Origin: Citrifermentans bremense R1
GTDB taxonomy: Bacteria; Desulfobacterota; Desulfuromonadia; Geobacterales; Geobacteraceae
NCBI RefSeq assembly: GCF_000426865.1
Contig: NZ_AUGE01000019.1
Coordinates: forward strand, 1 to 64,000
Direction: 5' to 3'
Length of the DNA: 64,000 nucleotides
Shown: positions 33,251 through 42,771 of the stretch, piece by piece
Position numbering within the stretch: position 1 is the first letter of the stretch
How the letters are laid out: the number at the start of each line of letters is the position of its first letter
Program-made: the position numbers and the translations under genes
The notes under the pieces: generated by a model
The model's database searches: none
The model's input: only the letters and a program-made list of their open reading frames with translations
What the model was told of the DNA's origin: nothing

Positions 33251-33541
33251 TTATCTCAAAAAGCGCGACAGCGCTGTTTTTACTTCGTCCAGCAGCGCCT
33301 GCTGCGACATCGGTTTGGCTGATTCATGCTGGCTGTCTGTCCCCTGGCCAAGGACGCAATTCTCGAGGTGGCGGGTCAGGAGTTCGACGCCGAGAGAATC
33401 GAGTGCCGAGCGGACTGCCGAAATCTGGTTCAGGATGTCGACACAGTAGCGTTTTTCCTCCAGCATCCGCTCGATTCCGGCAACTTGCCCGGCGATTCGC
33501 TTCACGCGGGTGGTCATTTTGTTTTTGGGCGACTGGCTCAT
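33251..33541 (-). CDS. csoR: CsoR-type copper-sensing repressor
   Basis: 96 residues. The ATG at 33541 has AAGGAGG and replaces the longer open frame. It is an all-helical DUF156 repressor. The copper ligands expected for CsoR are visible as Cys in [11 protein letters not shown] and the His/Cys pair in [10 protein letters not shown]. RcnR or FrmR relatives would have a different ligand set, so copper sensing is favoured. It should bind the palindromes at 33563-33579 and 33598-33614 and release on Cu(I), derepressing csoR-copA. Confidence 0.9.
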   Translation of the reverse strand: MSQSPKNKMTTRVKRIAGQVAGIERMLEEKRYCVDILNQISAVRSALDSLGVELLTRHLENCVLGQGTDSQHESAKPMSQQALLDEVKTALSRFLR

Positions 33542-33562
33542 GGGCGCCTCCTTATGCTCTGG

Positions 33563-33614
33563 ATACCCGGTGGGGGTATATTTTTGATAAGCTGAAGATA
33601 CCCCCACGGGGTAT
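33563..33614. promoter_or_regulatory. Two CsoR-type operators
   Basis: Two G/C-tract palindromes, ATACCCGGTGGGGGTAT (33563-33579) and ATACCCCCACGGGGTAT (33598-33614), are separated by 18 bp of AT-rich DNA. They match the TACCCC...GGGGTA pattern of CsoR/RcnR-family operators and flank the likely promoter of csoR-copA. The ribosome site AAGGAGG lies between the operators and the ATG. Confidence 0.85.
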
Positions 33615-33650
33615 GTGTGGTCAAGAGGAAAATCGAGGACGAGAGGCAGG

Positions 33651-33912
33651 GGCTGGGAGGGGGACTGGCTCCGCAGGTGCCTGTCCCCCGGGGCCTAAGC
33701 ATGACCGTCGTTACTTGCATGCTGCTGGAAGCGGAGCTTCTATTGCCTTGCGTTCCCAAGCTGGAGCTTGGGAACGAGACATGAGGGGGATAGAGAGATA
33801 AGGGGACAAAGACAAGGGGGGCACACGGATAAGGGGGGACAGGCACCTCGCGGAGCCAGTCCCCCTGGCAATAGAAAGGGGACTGGCTCCGCAGGTGCCT
33901 GTCCCCTTTCGC
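33651..33912. repeat. Cluster of dispersed palindromic repeats
   Basis: Three copies of the GGGGACTGGCTCCGC/AGGTGCCTGTCCCC unit are present (33659-33689, an inverted copy at 33833-33864, and 33876-33910), plus a CGTTCCCAAGCTGG/AGCTTGGGAACG palindrome (33751-33776). Related copies are at 38608-38673 and 53496-53580. The gap between csoR and acnA holds these and no gene. Confidence 0.85.
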
Positions 33913-33948
33913 TTCCCTCCCCTGCCCTTGTCCCCTCGTAAGCCGCGA

Positions 33949-36753
<2,805 letters not shown>

Positions 36754-36811
36754 GTTCTTCTCCCTAGTTTTTTATACCGACCGGTGGACCTAATGGACCA
36801 TAACCTGACTT

Positions 36812-38146
36812 TCACACTTTCTTTACAGCGACGTTCGCGGCGATGAGGATCGGGTCCCAGACAGGCGAGTAGGGAGGGGCGTAGGCCAGATCCAGTTCGG
36901 CGATCTCGAAGACGGTCATCTGCTTGTAGATCGCCGTTGCCAGCACGTCTAGCCTCTTGGCCACCACGTCTTCACCGACGATCTGGGCGCCGAGGAGCAG
37001 CCCGTCACCCTTCTGGCAAAAAAGGATGACGCGCATGGTGCTCCCGCCGGGGAATTCCCCTCGGGTGGGGCTGTCCACTGCGACCTTGACGTAATCCTTG
37101 CCGAGCGCCTGCAACTGCCTCTCGTTTAAACCGGTGGTGGCGACGCTCAGTTCGAAGAACTTGAAGACCGCGGTCTGGTCTATCCCCCAGAATTCCATCA
37201 TGCGGTCGGGGTTGGCGACGTTGCTCCCTATGACGCGCCCATGCTTGTTGGCGACAGGGCCCAGCGGGAAGTAGGAGTTCGCCCCCAGTTGCCGGACGTA
37301 ATGCTCGGCGCAGTCCCCCCCGGCGAAGACGGAGTCGAGGTTGGTGCGCAGGCAGCGGTCGACCTTGGCCGCCCCCGCCGTACCCAATTCGCCTCCTGCC
37401 GCAGCAAATAGCGCGGTGTTGGGGCGGGTGCCGACGGCGACGACCACCAGGTCGGCGGGGAAAACGCCTGCCGAGGATCGGACCTCGCCCCCCGCCTTCT
37501 CGGCGATATCGACGCCGGTTAAAAGCTCGATCCCCCTCTCCTTCACCTTGTCCATCACCTTCGCCCTCGCCTCCTCGCAGAAGGAAGGGAGTATGTTGGG
37601 GGCTTTCTCCAGGATTACCGGCTTGATCTTCATGTTGGTGAGGACGTCCGCCACTTCCAGGTTGGTGTAGCCGGCGCCGACCAAGACCGCGTGCTTCGGC
37701 GCCTTGTCGTAGATGAACTGCTTGACGTGGCGGGTGTCGTCGAGCGTCTTGAAGCAAAAGACGCCGCTGTCGTCGAAGCCGGGTGCGGTGAGCCTGATGG
37801 CGCTGTTGCCGGTGGCGTAGACCAGGAAGTCGTAGCGCTCTTCGTAACTCCTGCCGGTAGCGAGATCGGTAACGTTCACTGTCTTGCCGACCGGGTCGAT
37901 GCCGGTGACCTCCTGCCGCAGCCGGTAGTCTATTCCACGTTCCTTGCGGATGGTCTCAAGCGACAGCGCGTAGAGCTTTTCAACCGGCTTCTCCTTGAAG
38001 AAGAGGTTGTACGGCATGCCGCAGGCGGCATAGGAGACGTCGCCGCTTCTCTCCAGCACGACCACTTCAGACTCGGGAGACAGCCGCTTTGCCTGGCTTG
38101 CCGCCGACAGCCCTGCAGCGACCCCGCCGATGATCACAGTCTTCAT
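36812..38146 (-). CDS. CoA-disulfide reductase-like FAD/NAD(P)H oxidoreductase
   Basis: 444 residues. The ATG at 38146 has GGAGG 4 bp upstream; the frame extends six codons further but without a ribosome site. An N-terminal FAD-binding motif (VIIGGVAAGLSAASQAKRL) is present. The redox-active single cysteine Cys42 lies in SYAACGMPYNLF, as in NADH oxidase/peroxidase and CoA-disulfide reductases. There is an NAD-binding GAGYTNLEVADVL, and a FAD-contact VFAGGDCAEH. The C-terminal dimerisation domain is present. The substrate could be CoA disulfide, persulfide or oxygen. Confidence 0.85.
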   Translation of the reverse strand: MKTVIIGGVAAGLSAASQAKRLSPESEVVVLERSGDVSYAACGMPYNLFFKEKPVEKLYALSLETIRKERGIDYRLRQEVTGIDPVGKTVNVTDLATGRSYEERYDFLVYATGNSAIRLTAPGFDDSGVFCFKTLDDTRHVKQFIYDKAPKHAVLVGAGYTNLEVADVLTNMKIKPVILEKAPNILPSFCEEARAKVMDKVKERGIELLTGVDIAEKAGGEVRSSAGVFPADLVVVAVGTRPNTALFAAAGGELGTAGAAKVDRCLRTNLDSVFAGGDCAEHYVRQLGANSYFPLGPVANKHGRVIGSNVANPDRMMEFWGIDQTAVFKFFELSVATTGLNERQLQALGKDYVKVAVDSPTRGEFPGGSTMRVILFCQKGDGLLLGAQIVGEDVVAKRLDVLATAIYKQMTVFEIAELDLAYAPPYSPVWDPILIAANVAVKKV

Positions 38147-38163
38147 ACAGCCTCCGCATGTCA

Positions 38164-38217
38164 TAAAAAGAAACGGGCTGCCTTTGTATCAGCGTCGAAG
38201 CTGAAGGCAGCCCGTTC
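38164..38217 (-). terminator. Rubredoxin gene terminator
   Basis: A 13 bp stem (AACGGGCTGCCTT at 38172-38184 on the plus strand and AAGGCAGCCCGTT at 38204-38216) is followed on the minus strand by TCTTTTT. It lies directly after the rubredoxin stop and before the flavoprotein start. Confidence 0.9.
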
Positions 38218-38226
38218 CTTGCTGTA

Positions 38227-38385
38227 TTACATCTCTTCGAACAAGCTCTTCTCGGCGCCGCAAAGAGGGCAGACCCAGTCCTCGGGGATGTCTTCAAAGG
38301 CAGTGCCCGGCTGCACGCCGCTATCGATGTCTCCTGTTTCCGGGTTGTAGATGTAACCGCATACGGTGCAACGATATTTCTTCAT
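38227..38385 (-). CDS. Rubredoxin
   Basis: 52 residues. GAAGGAGGG lies 7 bp before ATG 38385. Both CxxCG knuckles of the Fe(Cys)4 site are present: [12 protein letters not shown] at the N-terminus and [10 protein letters not shown] near the C-terminus. Typical [15 protein letters not shown] lies between. A cytoplasmic one-electron carrier, probably in oxygen or superoxide detoxification. It is monocistronic with its own terminator, but its position directly upstream of the CoA-disulfide-reductase-like flavoprotein suggests that protein could be its reductase. Confidence 0.95.
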   Translation of the reverse strand: MKKYRCTVCGYIYNPETGDIDSGVQPGTAFEDIPEDWVCPLCGAEKSLFEEM

Positions 38386-38607
38386 AATTCTCCCTCCTTC
38401 TCCTGTTAATTGATAAAAGTCATTCCCCCTGTGGTTGTTCAGAGGGTAAAAACATCCATATAAAGTAGCTGGAGAGAAATTGTTGTCAAGCCGATGCCAA
38501 TGATAAAGCTCTATTTGGAAAGCTATGTACAGATGGAACGGTTAAATGGTATTACCGTCAAGCAAGAGGCTTTCGCTGATGAGGGAGCTGGAAGAAGATA
38601 TTGATCT

Positions 38608-38673
38608 GGTTCCCAAGCTGGAGCTTGGAAACCAGAAGAAAAGGGGACTGGCTCCGCCAGGTGCCTGTCCCCG
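38608..38673. repeat. Dispersed palindromic repeats
   Basis: 38608-38634 is the GGTTCCCAAGCTGG/AGCTTGGAAACC type and 38638-38673 the GGGGACTGGCTCCGCC/AGGTGCCTGTCCCC type, as in the cluster at 33651. They occupy much of the 38386-38733 gap between divergent rubredoxin and MFS genes; no further gene was seen. Confidence 0.85.
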
Positions 38674-38733
38674 GGTTGCGATTGGTGTGTGGCGGAAGAA
38701 CAACTCGTTACACCGCAAACGATGGAGAGTTAC

Positions 38734-39930
38734 ATGAAGCGTCTACTGGGGAAGATCGACGAGGGGCTGCTCACTTCCGAGCAGCGCCCGATGCTGCGCT
38801 TCCTGATCATCCTTACCGCGGCCTCGACTATCGGGCTGCAAGGTTACACCATTCTTTTCAACAACTTCGCTGCCGAGATGGTGCACCTGGACGGTAGCCA
38901 GGTCGGTATGACGCAGTCGGTGCGGGAAATTCCGGGGCTCCTGACACTGCTGGTGGTCTTCGTGCTCCTTTTCATGCGCGAGCACAAGCTGGCTGCGCTC
39001 TCGGTCTTGCTCTTGGGGCTCGGCACCGGTATCACCGCGCTCATCCCGTCCTACGGCTGGGTGATCTTCACCACGGTGGTGATGAGCTTCGGTTTTCACT
39101 ACTACGAGACCACGAACCAGTCGCTCACGCTGCAGTACTTTTCCACCGCCGTGTCCCCCATCGTCTTTGGGCGCCTCCGAGCGCTGGCGGCGGTTTCCAG
39201 CGTGGTAGCGGGCATCATGGTCTACTGTCTGAGCTCGGTGGTGCAGTACCGGGGAATGTATCTGGCCATCGGGGCGGTGGTATTCATCGCAGGAGCATGG
39301 GGGCTCTGCCAGAATCCCACCCACGCAGGGATCGTGCCCCAGCGCAAGAAGATGATACTGCGGCGCAGGTATTCGCTCTTTTACATCCTGACCCTTCTCT
39401 CCGGGGCGAGACGGCAGATCTTCGTGGTCTTCTCGATACTGCTGTTGGTGCAGGTGTTCCATTTCACGGTGCGCGAGATGACCATCCTCTTCATCGTGAA
39501 CAACATCGTCGCCTATATCCTCAACTCCCTGATAGGAAAGGCGATCAACCGTTTCGGCGAACGCTTCATCTCCTCCTGCGAGTATGCCGGCGTCATCGTC
39601 ATCTTCCTGGTCTATGCCTTCAGCACCTCGAAATATCTGGTCATGTTCATGTACATACTGGACAACATCCTCTACAATTTCGATGTTTCCATCCGGACCT
39701 ACTTTCAGAAGGTGGCAGACCCTGCAGACATATCCTCATCCATGTCTGTAGGTTTCACCATCAATCACATAGCCGCCGTCTTCCTGCCTGCCCTGGGCGG
39801 ATACTTCTGGATGTTGGACTACCGCATCCCATTCATCGGAGGCACGGTACTGGGTGTGATTTCCCTGATCGCGGCACAGTGGATGCGGGTACCTGAGAAG
39901 GCACCGAAGATGGAGATGTCAGCTAGTTAA
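38734..39930 (+). CDS. MFS-type transporter, substrate unknown
   Basis: 398 residues from ATG 38734, which has GGAG 6 bp upstream; GTG 38689 and ATG 38722 in the same frame lack a ribosome site. About twelve hydrophobic segments are present. The GVGMTQSVREIPGLLTLL-type region after TM2 and the RLRALAAVSSVVAG loop are reminiscent of the MFS fold, with a central loop at ~185-200 (PQRKKMILRRRYS). No family-specific motif for a substrate was recognised. It is followed by VOC and PNPOx genes on the same strand, possibly one operon (66 bp to the next gene). Confidence 0.75.
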   Translation: MKRLLGKIDEGLLTSEQRPMLRFLIILTAASTIGLQGYTILFNNFAAEMVHLDGSQVGMTQSVREIPGLLTLLVVFVLLFMREHKLAALSVLLLGLGTGITALIPSYGWVIFTTVVMSFGFHYYETTNQSLTLQYFSTAVSPIVFGRLRALAAVSSVVAGIMVYCLSSVVQYRGMYLAIGAVVFIAGAWGLCQNPTHAGIVPQRKKMILRRRYSLFYILTLLSGARRQIFVVFSILLLVQVFHFTVREMTILFIVNNIVAYILNSLIGKAINRFGERFISSCEYAGVIVIFLVYAFSTSKYLVMFMYILDNILYNFDVSIRTYFQKVADPADISSSMSVGFTINHIAAVFLPALGGYFWMLDYRIPFIGGTVLGVISLIAAQWMRVPEKAPKMEMSAS

Positions 39931-39996
39931 CAAGGGAAATAACGAAAGGCACAGCGGTAAGTACATACAGAGATGCAACAGTAAGGAGGTGTACAG

Positions 39997-40377
39997 ATGT
40001 TTAAGCGAATCGACCACGTAGAGATCATTCCGCGCGACTTTGAGCAGTCCATCGCATTTTACACAGAAACTTTGGGTTTCACCATGAAGCAGCGCATGGC
40101 TGTGTCTGCTCCGCCCCTGGAAGAGATAGCTTATCTCGCGCTGGGTGGCACGGTGTTGGAATTGATGAGAGTGAAGGACCCCATCCTTTCGACCCCGGAA
40201 CCTTGGAGCACTGGGTACCGGATGATGGCGCTGGAGGTTGAAGACATGGACCTGGCACTGTTATACCTGGCGGGAAAAGGGATCGCGCCGACCTGGGGGC
40301 CGGTCACGCTGGGGCCCTCGAAGAGAGCGGAAATCCACGATCCGGACGGGCTGCCGATCGAATTGAGGCAGTGGTGA
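39997..40377 (+). CDS. VOC-superfamily (glyoxalase/bleomycin-resistance) protein
   Basis: 126 residues with AAGGAGG 8 bp before the ATG. Two beta-alpha-beta-beta-beta modules are present: KRIDHVEIIPRDFEQSIAFYTETLGF, and MMALEVEDMDLALLYLAGKG ending HDPDGLPIELRQW. Metal-ligand positions His (DHVEI), Glu (LELMRV) and the last Glu (IELRQW) are preserved, compatible with a metal-dependent lyase/isomerase or dioxygenase. Methylmalonyl-CoA epimerase-like assignment is possible but not supported by specific motifs. Confidence 0.8.
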   Translation: MFKRIDHVEIIPRDFEQSIAFYTETLGFTMKQRMAVSAPPLEEIAYLALGGTVLELMRVKDPILSTPEPWSTGYRMMALEVEDMDLALLYLAGKGIAPTWGPVTLGPSKRAEIHDPDGLPIELRQW

Positions 40378-40411
40378 CTGTAGCAACAACTAAACACTGG
40401 AGGTTATGCAG

Positions 40412-40783
40412 ATGATCCCTGACAAGATGAAAGAAGTGATGAAGCATGAAGGTGTGGTCGCCATTGCGACGCAAGGCGAAGACGGGCCGCACCTGGTAAA
40501 TACCTGGAATAGCTACCTGGCGATAGATGCCGACGGGAGACTGCTCATTCCCGCGGGTTACATGCATGTGACTGAAAAGAACGTGGTCCGCAATCCGAAG
40601 GTGCTGCTGACCCTGGGGAGCCGCGAGGTGCAGGGGGCGCACGGCCCCGGAACCGGATTCCTGGTCGAGGGGAACGCGCGGTTCATAAATTCCGGCCCGG
40701 TTTTCGAGACCACCAAGAGCATCTTCCCCTGGGCCAGGGGGGTGCTTGAGATTACTATCTCGAATGTGACGCAGACGCTGTAG
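40412..40783 (+). CDS. Pyridoxamine 5'-phosphate oxidase-like flavin-binding protein
   Basis: 123 residues. The frame starts at 40406, but GGAGG is 8 bp before ATG 40412 and only 2 bp before the earlier ATG. It is a small split-barrel fold (GVVAIATQGEDGPHLVNTWNS, LLIPAGYMHVTEKNV, VLLTLGSREVQG, GTGFLVEGNARF). The family binds FMN, F420 or haem, and no conserved residue here decides which. Located 34 bp after the VOC gene, probably co-transcribed. Confidence 0.75.
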   Translation: MIPDKMKEVMKHEGVVAIATQGEDGPHLVNTWNSYLAIDADGRLLIPAGYMHVTEKNVVRNPKVLLTLGSREVQGAHGPGTGFLVEGNARFINSGPVFETTKSIFPWARGVLEITISNVTQTL

Positions 40784-40850
40784 TTTGTCGCCTGAAGGAA
40801 AGCCAGAACGGCAAACTATTGATACCTATCACCTGAAAGCCTTCTCGTTC

Positions 40851-40883
40851 CCTCCCCCTCCAGGGGAGGGTCGGGGTGGGGGC
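40851..40883. repeat. Dispersed palindromic repeat
   Basis: CCTCCCCCTCCAGGGGAGGG then TCGGGGTGGGGG: the same family as 14828, 25308, 30226 and 46207. It lies between two convergent genes. Confidence 0.7.
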
Positions 40884-40941
40884 AGGCACTCAGGACAGAC
40901 AGAGCAACCGCGACAGCCAAGCACGCAAGTCGCCTCCAGAT

Positions 40942-41979
40942 TCACTCTCCCCCCTGCATCCTTCTCCTTTGCGGCCCGATTACTGCCTGAGGCTCCCGCG
41001 CCGCATCCTTCCCGGTCTCCAGCAGCGCATACCTGAGACAGATAGCACCGAGCGTTGTGAGAAGGCCGCTTGCCTTCCTCCGGGTCGAAGACTTGGCAGG
41101 GATCAGGTCCAGCACCACCCCGGCGACCAGCGCCACCTTCGCCGCGTTCCAGAGTAACCCTCCCCTCCCCTTTTCGAAGCCGTAGACCGCCTCCTTGTTC
41201 GCCGGAGTACGCCGTTCCATGGCCACCATGGCGGCTGCTTCTCCAACCTTGCCTACCATGCCGAAGCGCTGCACCACCTTTTCCTCGTGCAGGTTCAAGG
41301 GGAGCAACTCCAAGGCGCCGGCGGTGCTGGCTATTGCGGAGGAGATGAAAAGAGGTGGCAGCAGGCGGCGCTTTTCCAGCCAGAGCGGGTTCGCCGTATT
41401 GCCCAATAGCACCCCGGTGTAACCTGCGACCATGACGCCTCCAAGGGCGGTTCCGTAACGCACCGAGCTCGGCGCCTTCTTGCCTAAGAGCAGCGACAGT
41501 GTCGCCAACATCCCGGTTCCCGCCAGGGACCAGGAACCGACGCTCATGGGGGAGCTAGGACGAAAGACACGCAGCATGTTCAAAAAGCGGGTCATCTTCC
41601 CCAGGTCCCAAGTCAAAAGCGCCGGGCCGACGGTCACCCCGGCGCAGGCTAGCAGGCGACACCAGGAGGCCAAAGCGTCAAACCTGCGCTTCCCCGGGAG
41701 TGCCGCGGCCAGAACCGCGCAGCCTCCTGCGACCCCTCCCAGATAGAAGTACGCCGGAACCGACCAGATCCAGACCGGTTCCTTCAAAAGCGGCAGTCGA
41801 TAGTAGTCGGGAAGGCTCTCGGCCGGCCGCGAGGAAATCCGCTGCCATAAGGGTACGATCGATCCCGCGTCCGGTTCCGCCTGCTTTACCCGCTGCTGCG
41901 CCCCCTCGCCGGTGAGCATCGCCAAATCCGGGTCCATCTCCCTTCCGATCTTCAAGCCACTGGTCAGAGCCTGGCTCAT
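40942..41979 (-). CDS. NrfD-like membrane subunit of formate dehydrogenase
   Basis: 345 residues. The ATG at 41979 overlaps the stop of the iron-sulfur subunit (ATGA), and AAGGAGGG precedes it; the long upstream frame is a shadow of that subunit. Residues ~1-65 are cytoplasmic and polar, and about eight TM helices follow (VWIWSVPAYFYLGGVAGGCAVLAAAL, LSLLLGKKAPSSVRYG). NrfD/PsrC proteins are haem-free quinone-binding anchors, replacing the cytochrome b gamma subunit of E. coli FDH-N. It should pass electrons from the 4Fe-4S subunit to menaquinone. Confidence 0.85.
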   Translation of the reverse strand: MSQALTSGLKIGREMDPDLAMLTGEGAQQRVKQAEPDAGSIVPLWQRISSRPAESLPDYYRLPLLKEPVWIWSVPAYFYLGGVAGGCAVLAAALPGKRRFDALASWCRLLACAGVTVGPALLTWDLGKMTRFLNMLRVFRPSSPMSVGSWSLAGTGMLATLSLLLGKKAPSSVRYGTALGGVMVAGYTGVLLGNTANPLWLEKRRLLPPLFISSAIASTAGALELLPLNLHEEKVVQRFGMVGKVGEAAAMVAMERRTPANKEAVYGFEKGRGGLLWNAAKVALVAGVVLDLIPAKSSTRRKASGLLTTLGAICLRYALLETGKDAAREPQAVIGPQRRRMQGGE

Positions 41980-42770
41980 TTTTTCCCTCCTTCCACGGAT
42001 CGAACCGCAGCCACCGCGGCAACGAGCATGCCTGCCGCCGCCACCCCCATCGTCCCCCACGAAGCCCCTACTCCCTTGGTCGGCACGGCAGGCTCGGGCG
42101 GGAGGTTGTACGCCTCGGGACGATCCAGCAGCAGGAAAAAGGCGTGCAGCCCCCCGGTGCCGGGCTGATCGTCGTCCGTCATCCCGTAAAGGTACGCCTC
42201 GTGGACCCCGCGGCTGTGCAGCAGCTCCAGGCGTTTGCGGGCTATTTCGCGCAGTTCGTCCAGTTTTCCGAAGGTGATGGAATCGGTGGGACAGGCCTTG
42301 GCGCAGGCGGGCTCCCCTCCGGTCTTCTGGCGGTCGTAGCACAAGGTGCATTTCCAGGCGCGGCCGTCGTCCTCGCGGCGGTTGATCACCCCGAAGGGGC
42401 AGCAGACCACGCAATAGCCGCAGCCGTTGCAGACGTCTGGCTGCACGTACACGCTCTCGAACTCGGTCCGGACGATGGCGCCGGTCGGGCAAGCCTCCAG
42501 GCATCCTGCGCGTTTGCAGTGTTTGCAGACGTCGGACATGAGAAGCCAGGAGAACGGGCGCGCCGTTATCTGGCCGCTTAACTGAAGGGAGCGCTCCACG
42601 AAGGCCACATGCCTCCATGTGGTGGCTTCCAGGTGGATGGTGTTGTCGTAGGAGCGGCCGCTGAAGAAGTTTCCGTCGGCTGGGAGCTGGTTCCACTGTT
42701 TGCAGGCGACCTCGCATGCCTTGCAGCCGATGCAGACGCTGGTGTCGGTGAAGAAACCGGTAGCTGTCAT
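41976..42770 (-). CDS. Formate dehydrogenase 4Fe-4S (beta) subunit
   Basis: 264 residues. Four Cys clusters are visible in order: VCIGCKACEVACK, CKHCKRAGCLEACP, CNGCGYCVVCC, and CTLCYDRQ...ACAKACP, for four [4Fe-4S] centres. The sequence matches FdnH/FdoH-type subunits. A C-terminal hydrophobic helix (MGVAAAGMLVAAVAAVRSV) anchors it. It starts one base after the alpha-subunit stop and overlaps the NrfD gene by four bases, so the three are one operon. Confidence 0.92.
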   Translation of the reverse strand: MTATGFFTDTSVCIGCKACEVACKQWNQLPADGNFFSGRSYDNTIHLEATTWRHVAFVERSLQLSGQITARPFSWLLMSDVCKHCKRAGCLEACPTGAIVRTEFESVYVQPDVCNGCGYCVVCCPFGVINRREDDGRAWKCTLCYDRQKTGGEPACAKACPTDSITFGKLDELREIARKRLELLHSRGVHEAYLYGMTDDDQPGTGGLHAFFLLLDRPEAYNLPPEPAVPTKGVGASWGTMGVAAAGMLVAAVAAVRSVEGGKK

Positions 42771-42771
42771 G

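Noticed and set aside
41980-42717. N-terminal extension of the NrfD-like ORF
   Set aside because: It reads the iron-sulfur subunit in another frame (Arg-rich shadow); the real start at 41979 has a ribosome site and the ATGA overlap.
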